The notes under the pieces: generated by a model
What the model saw: only the letters and a program-made list of their open reading frames with translations
Databases searched by the model: none
Told to the model about the DNA's origin: nothing
Position numbers and translations under genes: made by a program
Shown: piece after piece, positions 8,518 through 14,711 of the stretch
Layout: every line of letters starts with the position of its first letter
How positions within the stretch are numbered: the first letter of the stretch is position 1
NCBI GenBank assembly: GCA_041946755.1
Contig: JBHGBB010000084.1
Location: 1-14,711 of the forward strand
DNA: 14,711 nucleotides
Source: JBHGBB01 sp041946755
GTDB taxonomy: Bacteria; UBP4; UBA4092; JAOAEQ01
Direction: 5' to 3'

Positions 8518-8618
8518 TTAGGTTATGGTTTTCAAAATCAATTTCGGTCTTTGCGGTTTTCGATACCCGATAACAAACGCTTGCTGAATTAATCCGAGTG
8601 CAGTATTTAGCTGGTGCG
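8518..8618 (-). pseudogene. Duplicated 3' end of pdp, detached remnant
   Basis: Bases 8525-8618 match bases 9531-9624, the 3' end of the intact pdp gene, without gaps at a constant offset of 1006. By hand count about 82 of 94 positions agree, with only 4 mismatches in the first 68. Read on the minus strand in the pdp frame it gives ...ALGLIQQAFVIGYRKPQRPK followed by LILKTIT and a stop at 8518-8520, against GLIQQAFVIGYRKPQIPK and LILKTIK in the intact protein. There is no start or upstream domain, so it is a remnant of about 30 codons. It lies 33 bases before the ribokinase start. Substitutions that preserve the reading frame suggest divergence from a once functional copy. Confidence 0.85.
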
Positions 8619-8631
8619 AAAGACGCACCAG
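8611..8631. repeat. Perfect hairpin at the edge of the duplicated pdp tail
   Basis: CTGGTGCG (8611-8618) and CGCACCAG (8624-8631) form a perfect 8-base stem with the 5-base loop AAAGA. The left arm is the last part of the match to pdp and the right arm lies just outside it, so the hairpin sits exactly on the junction. There is no T-run on either side, so it is not a typical intrinsic terminator. It could be a junction-associated palindrome or an RNA stem before ribokinase. Confidence 0.6.
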
Positions 8632-8729
8632 TCAAGCAAATGCAAGGATTATGAGTCACCACTTATTGTCGGAAACTCTTTTGCGGACAGACATTAATCG
8701 CAATACCTGAAATTTTCCATTCTTTTATC

Positions 8730-9380
8730 TTATCCAAACGATAAACCAGTTCCCATAGATGTATTGTCCCCAAAGAACGAATTATGCCATCTATACCAAT
8801 AAGGTTTTATCTTATGGAAATTATAGGTTTTAATTAAAAAATTATCCGGATGATCGTCCGATATATAAACATACCCGCCCAAATCCATTGCGAAATTGGT
8901 TCTAAAAACAACAATTAAAGTACCTTTGTCATTTCTTCTTTTTGTAATTCCATATGCCGGAAAGCCCTTAGGAGCGGGATAATATTTATCGCTGTTTATC
9001 TCATCTTTTGATTCTAATTTAATTTTATTCTTCATTTGATCATATAACAAAAAATTCTTTTGAAATTGTCTATCTTTAACAAAAAGAAACAGTTCATAAC
9101 TTATATAAACAGATAATATTAAACAAAGAATAGCTATAAGTAAAGGAGTAAAACATACCCATCGATATTTATTATTCTTAACTTTTTCTTTAATGAAACA
9201 AATTGATACGAAAACCAGACATACCGGGATTAATAAAATATAGCATCCCAATACATTTTCCCATAAAGGTACCATTAAACCATCCAGCCAAGTGTTCTCT
9301 TGAATAAAAGCCCATAATACAGAAAGCACAATATTTATAAATCCTAGTCCTAAAAAGGTATAATTAAATAGTTTATCCAT
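8730..9380 (-). CDS. Unrecognised AT-rich three-helix membrane protein, likely inserted
   Basis: I do not recognise this 216-residue protein. It has three hydrophobic helices (about residues 7-27, 45-64 and 74-98). A lysine-rich stretch follows (about 103-128), then a soluble C-terminal domain of about 90 residues with YYPAPKGFPAYGI, LIVVFRTNFAMDLGGYVYIS and DDHPDNF, rich in aromatic residues. Composition is unlike its neighbours: bases 9001-9180 are about 21% G+C by hand count against 43% in one line of pdp (9961-10020), and the CCGG/CGG words common in other genes are rare. No clear Shine-Dalgarno precedes the ATG. It interrupts a nucleoside salvage operon and is bracketed by two copies of the pdp 3' end, so horizontal acquisition is likely. 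An extended -10 element lies about 96 bases upstream. Confidence 0.75.
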   Translation of the reverse strand: MDKLFNYTFLGLGFINIVLSVLWAFIQENTWLDGLMVPLWENVLGCYILLIPVCLVFVSICFIKEKVKNNKYRWVCFTPLLIAILCLILSVYISYELFLFVKDRQFQKNFLLYDQMKNKIKLESKDEINSDKYYPAPKGFPAYGITKRRNDKGTLIVVFRTNFAMDLGGYVYISDDHPDNFLIKTYNFHKIKPYWYRWHNSFFGDNTSMGTGLSFG

Positions 9381-9475
9381 TTCATTTCGTATTAATCTTA
9401 TGAATAATATCTTTATTGCCCATAGTACCTAAATACTACAATCAATATTTATTTATTTAATTCATCGGTTCCAGA

Positions 9476-9484
9476 ATTATAGCA
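9476..9484 (-). promoter_or_regulatory. Putative extended -10 promoter for the AT-rich gene
   Basis: Read on the minus strand the sequence is TGCTATAAT: a perfect TATAAT at 9481-9476 preceded by TGN, the extended -10 arrangement that can work without a good -35. No strong -35 is seen. It lies in the 143-base AT-rich gap after pdp and would give the inserted gene its own transcript with a leader of about 90 bases. Confidence 0.45.
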
Positions 9485-9495
9485 TTAACTTCTGG

Positions 9496-9522
9496 GTTAA
9501 GCTGTGAAATCTGTGGTTAAGG
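9496..9522. repeat. Dispersed CCACAGATTTCACAG-type repeat after pdp
   Basis: On the minus strand this reads CCTTAACCACAGATTTCACA followed by GCTTAAC. Its CCACAGA...CACAG wording is close to the left arm of the repeat at 12743 (CCACAGAGGCTCAGAGTCAC). Such CACAG-rich motifs are, from memory, frequent intergenic repeats in many environmental bacterial genomes. It lies immediately downstream of the pdp stop codon. Confidence 0.45.
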
Positions 9523-9523
9523 T

Positions 9524-10828
9524 TTATTTTATGGTTTTCAAAATCAATTTTGGGATTTGCGGTTTGCGATACCCGATAACAAACGCTTGCTGAATTAAAC
9601 CGATAGCAGCTTGTAACTGCTGCGGTTTATTATATACAACCGTTGCTATCGGTTCGCTCTTTTTTATCGGAGCCCCGATTTTTTTATGGATGATGATCCC
9701 GACTGCCGGGTCGATCGATTCCCCAAGCACTTTTCTCCCGGCACCAAGGTTGACTGAAGCGATACCTAGGGTATAAGCATCCGCTTTTTGAATATATCCC
9801 GATTTCGGGGCCAGGATATCTTTCCGAAATTTCGTTTGCGGTAATCGTTTCGGGTTATCGACAATTCGGGAATTGCCTCCTTGATACTCCACCATTTCGA
9901 TAAATTTCTTTAACCCTTCACCGGAATCAATCAACGAAATCAGTTTCTTTTTTCCGGCATCAAAGCTCGGTACTACTTTTCCTAATACCAGCATATGCGC
10001 ACCTAAAGCCACCGTTATTTCAACCAAATCATCCGGTCCTTTTCCTTTTAGTAGGTCGATGCATTCCTGAATTTCAACCGAATTTCCAACTGCATTACCG
10101 AGCGGTTGGTTCATATCGGTTATCAATGCGACGGCAGACCGGTTCAGCTTTTTCGCGATTCCGATTAAGGTTTTGGCCAAGGTAATGGAATCATCCAGTT
10201 TTTGCATAAACGCCCCGGAGCCGGTTTTAACGTCATAAACGATACCATGTGCGCCTTCAGCCAGCTTTTTGCTCATGATACTCCCGGCAATCAAGGGGAT
10301 ACATTCTATCGTTGCAGTTACGTCTCTTAACGCATACATCTTTTTATCGGCAGGAACTATCTCTTTTGTCTGTCCCATCATGGCCACTTGAATATCTTTA
10401 AGCGCTTGAATGAATTCTTTGATAGTGAGATCGGTTCGAAAGCCGGGGATAGATTCGAGTTTATCTAGGGTCCCACCGGTATGTCCCAATCCGCGGCCGG
10501 AAATCATGGGGACTGGCACTCCGGCAGCAGCGACTAACGGCGCTAATGCGATACTAACCTTATCTCCTACTCCGCCAGTACTATGTTTATCAATACAGAC
10601 GGCGCCGATCGAATTTAAATCGATGGTTTTACCGGAATGCAGCATAGTCTCGGTTAATATTGCGGTTTCGGTATCAGTCATCCCCTGGAAATAGGCAGCC
10701 ATTAGAAATGCGCTCATCTGATAATCGGGAATATCACCTTTCGTATATCCGGTTATCAAGAACTTTATTTCCTCTTGAGATAACTCTAGTCCATTCCTTT
10801 TTTTGCGAATTAAATCGTAAGCTAACAT
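9524..10828 (-). CDS. pdp: Pyrimidine-nucleoside phosphorylase
   Basis: The enzyme splits uridine, deoxyuridine or thymidine with phosphate into the base and (deoxy)ribose-1-phosphate, in the cytoplasm. At 434 residues it matches Bacillus Pdp in length and motif order: KHSTGGVGDK (81-90, phosphate binding), SGRGLGHTGGTLDKLE (110-125, the family signature), ALRDV (166-170) and SIMSKK (183-188, pyrimidine contacts), and DVKTGSGAFM (199-208). The C-terminal domain runs from about residue 340. A thymidine-specific DeoA is the alternative; the K-rich DVKTG.GAFM region and length fit the broader Pdp type. No Shine-Dalgarno is seen before the ATG; a large inverted repeat begins 20 bases upstream. 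The last 94 bases are duplicated at 8525-8618, so the present 3' end may have been contributed by the insertion. Confidence 0.95.
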   Translation of the reverse strand: MLAYDLIRKKRNGLELSQEEIKFLITGYTKGDIPDYQMSAFLMAAYFQGMTDTETAILTETMLHSGKTIDLNSIGAVCIDKHSTGGVGDKVSIALAPLVAAAGVPVPMISGRGLGHTGGTLDKLESIPGFRTDLTIKEFIQALKDIQVAMMGQTKEIVPADKKMYALRDVTATIECIPLIAGSIMSKKLAEGAHGIVYDVKTGSGAFMQKLDDSITLAKTLIGIAKKLNRSAVALITDMNQPLGNAVGNSVEIQECIDLLKGKGPDDLVEITVALGAHMLVLGKVVPSFDAGKKKLISLIDSGEGLKKFIEMVEYQGGNSRIVDNPKRLPQTKFRKDILAPKSGYIQKADAYTLGIASVNLGAGRKVLGESIDPAVGIIIHKKIGAPIKKSEPIATVVYNKPQQLQAAIGLIQQAFVIGYRKPQIPKLILKTIK

Positions 10829-10847
10829 AAAAAAACCATGTAAAATA

Positions 10848-10947
10848 AGGTTAAGGTAAAGTAGTGAGTTAGGTTGTTAGTCTGGAGTAGTTGGTCTATG
10901 ACAAACTACGTTACCTTACTACTTAACTCACTCCCTAACCCTAACCT
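10848..10947. repeat. 100-base imperfect inverted repeat between the two phosphorylase genes
   Basis: The arms of about 45 bases pair with interruptions: AGGTTA (10848-10853) with TAACCT (10942-10947), AGTGAGTTA (10863-10871) with TAACTCACT (10924-10932), and GTAGTT (10887-10892) with AACTAC (10904-10909), leaving an 11-base loop. It fills most of the 159-base gap between punA and pdp. As RNA it would form a long stem ending about 20 bases before the pdp ATG. It could terminate, stabilise or process the message, or be a miniature non-coding mobile repeat. Confidence 0.75.
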
Positions 10948-10987
10948 AATTTCTTAACCGATTCATTTAATATGTTCTCTTTTTTTA

Positions 10988-11794
10988 CTAGAGTTCACTA
11001 ATTAATGCAACTAGTAACTTTGATAGATTGTAGCTTGTTTTTCGGGTTATTTCTATTACTTCCTGATGATCGAGTTTAACTGGGCTGATTCCTGCAGTCA
11101 TATTGGTAATACAGGAAATCCCCAATACTTTCATACCTAACTGGGTTGCAGCAATCGATTCCAGTACAGTCGACATCCCAATCATATCTCCACCCATCTT
11201 CTGGAACATTCTTACTTCAGCCGGAGTTTCATAGGTCGGGCCCAGCGCACCGATATATACTCCGGTAGCGATTGGTATTTTTTCTTTTTTAGCAAGTTTA
11301 ATCGCTTGTTCAATTAATGTGGAATCATATATTTGGATTCGGTTTAACTCGGTTGAGTTACTAGTACTGGTTTCCCGAAACATGAAATTTATCTGATCTT
11401 TAATAACTACAAAACTCCCTACCGGGTTCTTGGGATTCAACCCGCCGGCAGCATTAGTTAGAATTAGGAGTTTAACCCCAAGTTTTGCTAGTACCTGAAT
11501 CGGATATATTATCGTTTCTACCGGATGTCCTTCATAGAGATGGAACCGGCCTTGCATAATTGCTACCGATTGATGCTGGCATTCAGCGAGAATAAGGTTC
11601 CCTTGATGGCCAACCACCGTTGGTTTCGGGAAATGCGGGATCCGGCTGAATGGAATAATCGCCTTTTCCTTTTCGCAAACAGTATCAGCGACATTCCCTA
11701 ACCCTGAACCCAAGATAATCCCGATTTTTGGTATTATCTTACTTTGCGTACGGATATAATTAACCGTATTTTGAATGGCTTCTGAGTTTATCAT
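10988..11794 (-). CDS. punA: Purine-nucleoside phosphorylase (trimeric PNP type)
   Basis: This enzyme cleaves inosine and guanosine (and deoxy forms) with phosphate to the base and (deoxy)ribose-1-phosphate. The 268-residue protein shows the class motifs: GSGLG (29-33, phosphate binding), GHQGN (62-66, with the conserved histidine), RFHLYEGH (83-90), TNAAGG (113-118), PTYETPAEVRMF (186-197) with the base-binding glutamate after YETPAE context, GGDMIGMST (201-209) and CITNMTAG (228-235) with the purine-contacting asparagine N231. One odd point is the segment after DQIN (133-136): family members usually read DHIN and then a lid loop with NPL.G.N and RFPDMS, whereas here a shorter polar stretch (about residues 137-157) replaces it. 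It starts 44 bases after the permease gene. No Shine-Dalgarno is visible. Confidence 0.93.
   Translation of the reverse strand: MINSEAIQNTVNYIRTQSKIIPKIGIILGSGLGNVADTVCEKEKAIIPFSRIPHFPKPTVVGHQGNLILAECQHQSVAIMQGRFHLYEGHPVETIIYPIQVLAKLGVKLLILTNAAGGLNPKNPVGSFVVIKDQINFMFRETSTSNSTELNRIQIYDSTLIEQAIKLAKKEKIPIATGVYIGALGPTYETPAEVRMFQKMGGDMIGMSTVLESIAATQLGMKVLGISCITNMTAGISPVKLDHQEVIEITRKTSYNLSKLLVALISEL
11345..11360. repeat. Perfect small palindrome inside punA, in the variable loop
   Basis: TAACTC (11345-11350) and GAGTTA (11355-11360) form a perfect stem with a GGTT loop. It encodes part of the unusual polar stretch that replaces the conserved lid motif of the phosphorylase. The same GAGTTA/TAACTC words occur in the big inverted repeat at 10848-10947. 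Confidence 0.5.
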
Positions 11795-11838
11795 GTAAAT
11801 TTAGAATTTAAAATGCTAATTGTGCAATTTTAAATGAT

Positions 11839-12735
11839 TTATTCTTTTATATAGGGTTTTCCATCCGCTGCCGGGGCAACGGATCGGCCGACAACTCCGG
11901 CTAATGCAATCATGGTTAAGAGATACGGTATCATCTGAACGAATTGGGTCGGTATCGCATATCCGGCATTCTGCAATGCGATTTGGAACGATTCGGCGAA
12001 TCCGAATAATAAACAGGCACCGGTTGCGCCGAGTGGAGTCCATTTCCCGAATATCATGGCGGCTAATGCGATATATCCTCTCCCGCTAGACATACCATCG
12101 GTAAATTGATGTTGGTCTAGTGCTAAATAAGCGCCACCTAATCCGCCGAGGATACCACTGATAAATACCCCGGCATACCGCATCCGGTCAACGCTGATTC
12201 CTAACGAATCGGCTGCTGCCGGATGTTCACCTACCGCTCGGAGTCTTAGACCGAACGGAGTAAAATATAATATCGTTTGGCTTAATCCGATAATTAAAAT
12301 GGTTAGTAAAACAAAAGGGTTGGTTATCGGGAACTGTTCTAGTCCGGGAATTTCCCAGGTTGGAATCCCGGTGATTCTATCGGAATTACTCGAACTATGG
12401 AAAATGATTTTTAGCACGAATTTGGTGAATCCGATTGCCAGCAGGTTTAGAGCTACTCCGCTAACAATCTGGTCAGCTTTATATTTAACACAAACAATTG
12501 CATGGATGAACGCTAAGATTAATCCGCCGATTATCCCACCGATTAACCCTAACCAAGGGTTGCCGGTATAATAGACCATTAATACTGAACAGAAGGCACC
12601 GTTTAGCAGTATCCCTTCCAATGCGATATTGACCACACCAGACCGTTCACTAAACGTTCCACCCAGCGCCGCGAGAATATACGGTACCGAAATCCGCATG
12701 GTTTGGCCGAGCATGGCTAAGGTTAATAAATCCAT
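11839..12735 (-). CDS. nupQ: Nucleoside ABC transporter permease, NupQ/YufQ type
   Basis: This is an inner-membrane permease of the BPD_transp_2 (LivH/LivM/RbsC-like) fold, of the subfamily that imports nucleosides with a BmpA-type binding protein. The signature near the N-terminus, LGGTFSERSGVVNIALEG, is typical of this subfamily, and about eight to ten hydrophobic helices follow, with GEHPAAADSLGIS in the cytoplasmic loop that contacts the ATPase. I choose the ATG at 12735 (298 residues). An in-frame GTG at 12745-12747 would add four residues but lies inside the CACAG repeat. No good Shine-Dalgarno is seen. Such permeases normally work as a pair with NupP and with the NupO ATPase and BmpA lipoprotein; none of these is in the window, so the partners must be elsewhere or lost. 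The neighbours cdd and punA support nucleoside import. Confidence 0.9.
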   Translation of the reverse strand: MDLLTLAMLGQTMRISVPYILAALGGTFSERSGVVNIALEGILLNGAFCSVLMVYYTGNPWLGLIGGIIGGLILAFIHAIVCVKYKADQIVSGVALNLLAIGFTKFVLKIIFHSSSNSDRITGIPTWEIPGLEQFPITNPFVLLTILIIGLSQTILYFTPFGLRLRAVGEHPAAADSLGISVDRMRYAGVFISGILGGLGGAYLALDQHQFTDGMSSGRGYIALAAMIFGKWTPLGATGACLLFGFAESFQIALQNAGYAIPTQFVQMIPYLLTMIALAGVVGRSVAPAADGKPYIKE

Positions 12736-12742
12736 AATCTTT

Positions 12743-12834
12743 GCCACAGAGGCTCAGAGTCACAGAGAAAAATAATTCATAAATATAAAAGTTAAATGCT
12801 AAATTTAATATGAAATACTCTGTGTCTCAGTGGC
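12743..12834. repeat. Inverted repeat of the CCACAGAG/CTCTGTG type between cdd and the permease gene
   Basis: The left arm (12743-12767, GCCACAGAGGCTCAGAGTCA then CAGAG) and the right arm (12818-12834, CTCTGTGTCTCAGTGGC) are inverted copies with an 8-base gap in the shorter one. They enclose about 50 AT-rich bases. The element fills almost the entire 102-base gap, starting 3 bases after the cdd stop codon and ending 7 bases before the permease ATG. As RNA it would place a stem directly before that start. Confidence 0.7.
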
Positions 12835-12837
12835 TAT

Positions 12838-13230
12838 TTATTTTTTCTTTCTAAAGCTGAACGGTGCTGCAAGTAACTCCGATATGTTAAATAATTGCTG
12901 TTTCCCTTTATGATTGACTAATAGTATTTCCGTTTCTTTCCCAAATTCATAGATTACCTGCCGGCAAGCGCCGCAAGGCGGGGTGAGCTCATTGGAATCA
13001 GCGACGATCGCGATAGCTTGAATCTTCTTTTCCCCTTGAGCTACCGCCTGAGCGATAGCGTTTCGTTCTGCGCAGATGGTTAGACCGAACGAGGCATTTT
13101 CGACATTACTCCCGATATATATCTTCCCGGAGCCGGCTAATACTGCGGCACCAACTTTGAATTTCGAATAGGGTGCATAAGCGTTCTTTCTGACTTTTTT
13201 CGCTGCTTCAATAAGCTTTTTCCAATCCAT
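12838..13230 (-). CDS. cdd: Cytidine deaminase
   Basis: This small zinc enzyme deaminates cytidine and deoxycytidine to (deoxy)uridine in the cytoplasm, supplying substrate for the pyrimidine phosphorylase encoded downstream. At 130 residues it is the homotetrameric short type. The zinc site is complete: C53 in TICAERNAI with the catalytic E55, and C86 and C89 in PPCGACRQ. The substrate-binding YSKFKVGAA (21-29) and NVENASFG (42-49) are also present. The final PFSFRKKK is usual apart from its basic end. AGGGG about eight bases before the ATG is a clear ribosome binding site, stronger than for most genes of the cluster, which fits its place as the first gene of the operon. Confidence 0.96.
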   Translation of the reverse strand: MDWKKLIEAAKKVRKNAYAPYSKFKVGAAVLAGSGKIYIGSNVENASFGLTICAERNAIAQAVAQGEKKIQAIAIVADSNELTPPCGACRQVIYEFGKETEILLVNHKGKQQLFNISELLAAPFSFRKKK

Positions 13231-13280
13231 AGAATAACCCCTTTCTTCGGAAAATACTATGGTTTGCGGTTTAAACTGAT

Positions 13281-13286
13281 ATTATA
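13281..13286 (-). promoter_or_regulatory. Putative -10 box for the cdd operon in the divergent gap 13231-13526
   Basis: The minus strand reads TATAAT at 13286-13281, about 50 bases before the cdd ATG. No good -35 hexamer is seen at the right distance. The rest of this roughly 300-base divergent gap is very AT-rich and holds no ORF, RNA gene or clear operator that I can recognise. For the plus-strand gene, a TACAAT at 13491-13496 is a possible -10, also without a convincing -35. Confidence 0.35.
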
Positions 13287-13526
13287 TTATTCTACTCTTA
13301 CTTACATTTTCTGTCTACCAAATTGTGTTTTTCAGTATGTAAATAAAAATTTAGGTTAATAATATTTTTTGTATTTAATTAGATTCACTTGATCTAAGTT
13401 AAGTTATTCTATTGAGGTATTATGGTTGCTAACGATAGAAGGTTATGAATAATTTAAATAATTTAGGTGTTATATTTAGGGTTATTAATGTACAATTGAA
13501 GTAATCAATAATATATGGGGACGAAA

Positions 13527-14531
13527 ATGAAATCAAGATTTCTGAAAAATAGCATAATCGTTTGTTTTAGTATAATAAATTTGTTCATAATGCTCATTGG
13601 TATTGGTTATAGTGAAGAACAGCAACCGGTATGTAATGCTCCGGATCATATGGTTTTTGATATCGGTGGGAATATTGAATCAGGAGAATTCTTGCAAGGT
13701 ACTCCGATGTGGTTAAGTGTTATGATATCAAATGGTCGTGCGCAAGGGATAAGAGATAACATAGTATACACAATTAAAGTAACCGCAACAAAACCGATTG
13801 ATGATGTGGAACAATTACGCAAAAACACTGAAAAAGATTTGATTCGGTCAAAAAGAGTCTCTCCAGCAAAAATCGGTTTACCTAAGCAACCGTGGTATAC
13901 CATGGTTCATTTTCCTATGATTGATAGAGCTGGCAGAGATGTATTTCAGGTCTTTGATCTTCGAAAAGGGTTTCGGTTTAATAGCCAAGGTATGTTATCC
14001 GAGTCTACAACTTATGAAAGTAAGGAAGAGATTATTTTTGAACCGAAACGTGCATGTTGGGTTATTCCACCGGAAATTTGTGAACAAAGGTTACCAGCGG
14101 GAGAATATACCATCCAAGCGATTTTTGATACCAATAACCTAGCCGATCAGGATACCGGAATCTGGCGAGGGAGGCTGGCCTCTGCACCCACTAAAATAAT
14201 TGTTCGGGAGCCGATAACTGCACATGATACCGCGATGTTTTATAGAAATATTGTTGAATATTATACTGAAGTTAATCATGATTATAAGAAAGCTGAAGAA
14301 TTGCTGGAAAAAGCGATTGCCATAGATTCAACTTATGAACCGGCTTATTCGCATTTAGCATATTGCCAAGAACGACAGGGAAAACTAGCTGCGGCTCTTG
14401 TAACCTACGAAAAAGCATTAAAGATGTGGTATGAGCAAAATCCGAATTTCCCGGAACTTCCTGAAGTGCTTATCTATGCAATCGACCGGATTAAACATAG
14501 ATTGGCGCAAGATACTACGAAAGCAAATTAA
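13527..14531 (+). CDS. Secreted protein with C-terminal tetratricopeptide repeats
   Basis: The protein begins with a signal peptide (basic MKSRFLKN, hydrophobic helix to about residue 24, likely cleavage near GYS-EEQ), so it acts outside the cytoplasm. I choose the ATG at 13527 (334 residues) over the in-frame ATG at 13515, because GGGGA (13517-13521) lies about six bases before it. Residues about 30-235 form a beta-rich region that I do not recognise, with PDHMVFDIGGNIESGEFLQ near its start and two cysteines in RACWVIPPEIC. Residues about 240-315 hold two helical TPR-like repeats: MFYRNIVEYYTEVNHDYKKA then EELLEKAIAIDSTYEPAYSH and LAYCQERQGKLAAALVTYEK. Such repeats mediate protein-protein contacts. 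The role is unknown. A second exported-type protein starts 23 bases downstream. Confidence 0.85.
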   Translation: MKSRFLKNSIIVCFSIINLFIMLIGIGYSEEQQPVCNAPDHMVFDIGGNIESGEFLQGTPMWLSVMISNGRAQGIRDNIVYTIKVTATKPIDDVEQLRKNTEKDLIRSKRVSPAKIGLPKQPWYTMVHFPMIDRAGRDVFQVFDLRKGFRFNSQGMLSESTTYESKEEIIFEPKRACWVIPPEICEQRLPAGEYTIQAIFDTNNLADQDTGIWRGRLASAPTKIIVREPITAHDTAMFYRNIVEYYTEVNHDYKKAEELLEKAIAIDSTYEPAYSHLAYCQERQGKLAAALVTYEKALKMWYEQNPNFPELPEVLIYAIDRIKHRLAQDTTKAN

Positions 14532-14554
14532 ATTATGATATAAACACTTTTTTT

Positions 14555-14711
14555 ATGAATAAGAAATTATTTAACCAAATATCTAGGTTAATATATGTTA
14601 TTTCAATTATGTATATTAGCCTAGGTTCTCTACAGTCCCTAGCTTTTTCCCAGGATTTGCTTCTTTATCTAACAAATTATCGGGATGAAAAAGAATATTC
14701 AAAAGAAGAAA
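14555..14711 (+). CDS. Start of an exported or membrane-anchored protein, cut by the window end
   Basis: An ATG at 14555 opens a frame that stays open to the last base (52 codons). It encodes a basic start (MNKKLFNQISRL), a hydrophobic helix (about residues 12-32) and then LAFSQDLLLYLTNYRDEKEY, as expected for a signal peptide followed by a mature protein. It lies 23 bases after the TPR gene on the same strand, so it is probably in one transcription unit. No Shine-Dalgarno is seen, only a T-run before the ATG. Too little remains to assign a family. Confidence 0.6.
   Translation, partial: MNKKLFNQISRLIYVISIMYISLGSLQSLAFSQDLLLYLTNYRDEKEYSKEE

Noticed and set aside
8408..8662. An 84-residue minus-strand ORF overlapping the ribokinase start
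   Set aside because: It overlaps ribokinase out of frame and reads the pdp remnant in the wrong frame; the homology lies in the pdp frame, so this is a shadow.
13231..13526. A riboswitch, small RNA or operator in the divergent gap before cdd
   Set aside because: The gap is AT-rich with no stable stem set, conserved aptamer wording or clear palindrome that I can recognise.
1..14711. CRISPR array, tRNA, rRNA, insertion sequence or integrase
   Set aside because: No regularly spaced repeats, cloverleaf-like sequence, transposase or recombinase motifs were seen on either strand.

Overview
The window looks like a chromosomal segment of an uncultured, moderately AT-rich bacterium (coding regions about 40% G+C by eye). 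I cannot place the phylum. A cell envelope with exported proteins is suggested by the signal peptides, the three envelope glycosylation-type proteins and a protein with a type II secretion pseudopilin-like tail. No rRNA, tRNA, CRISPR array, integrase or transposase is visible.

Plus-strand block, 1-5903: the 3' part of recJ (single-strand exonuclease, cut by the window edge), a small single-pass membrane protein with a GspG-like C-terminus, a large YfhO-family membrane protein, and a GT4 glycosyltransferase 36 bases after it. YfhO and the GT4 enzyme are likely co-transcribed and point to surface polysaccharide or glycolipid decoration.

Minus-strand block, 13230-5907: a nucleoside salvage cluster. 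In transcription order it is cytidine deaminase (cdd), a NupQ-type nucleoside ABC permease without its usual partners, purine nucleoside phosphorylase, pyrimidine nucleoside phosphorylase (pdp), an unrecognised AT-rich three-helix membrane protein, ribokinase, and a GT39/PMT-like membrane glycosyltransferase that ends 3 bases from the convergent GT4 gene. Together the first enzymes would import nucleosides, deaminate cytidine to uridine and phosphorolyse nucleosides to bases plus (deoxy)ribose-1-phosphate. Ribokinase would feed free ribose into the same pentose pool. deoB and deoC are not in the window.

Right end, 13527-14711: a secreted TPR protein and the start of another exported protein, both on the plus strand and divergent from cdd.

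The most striking observation is in the salvage cluster. The last 94 bases of pdp are present a second time, about 1 kb downstream, just before ribokinase. The AT-rich unknown gene, with its own extended -10 promoter, sits between the two copies. This looks like an insertion or segmental duplication that rebuilt the 3' end of pdp.

The second theme is a set of dispersed palindromic or low-complexity repeats. They lie in intergenic spaces, several directly before start codons, and also in frame inside the YfhO gene, reminiscent of the coding-region palindromic elements of Rickettsia.
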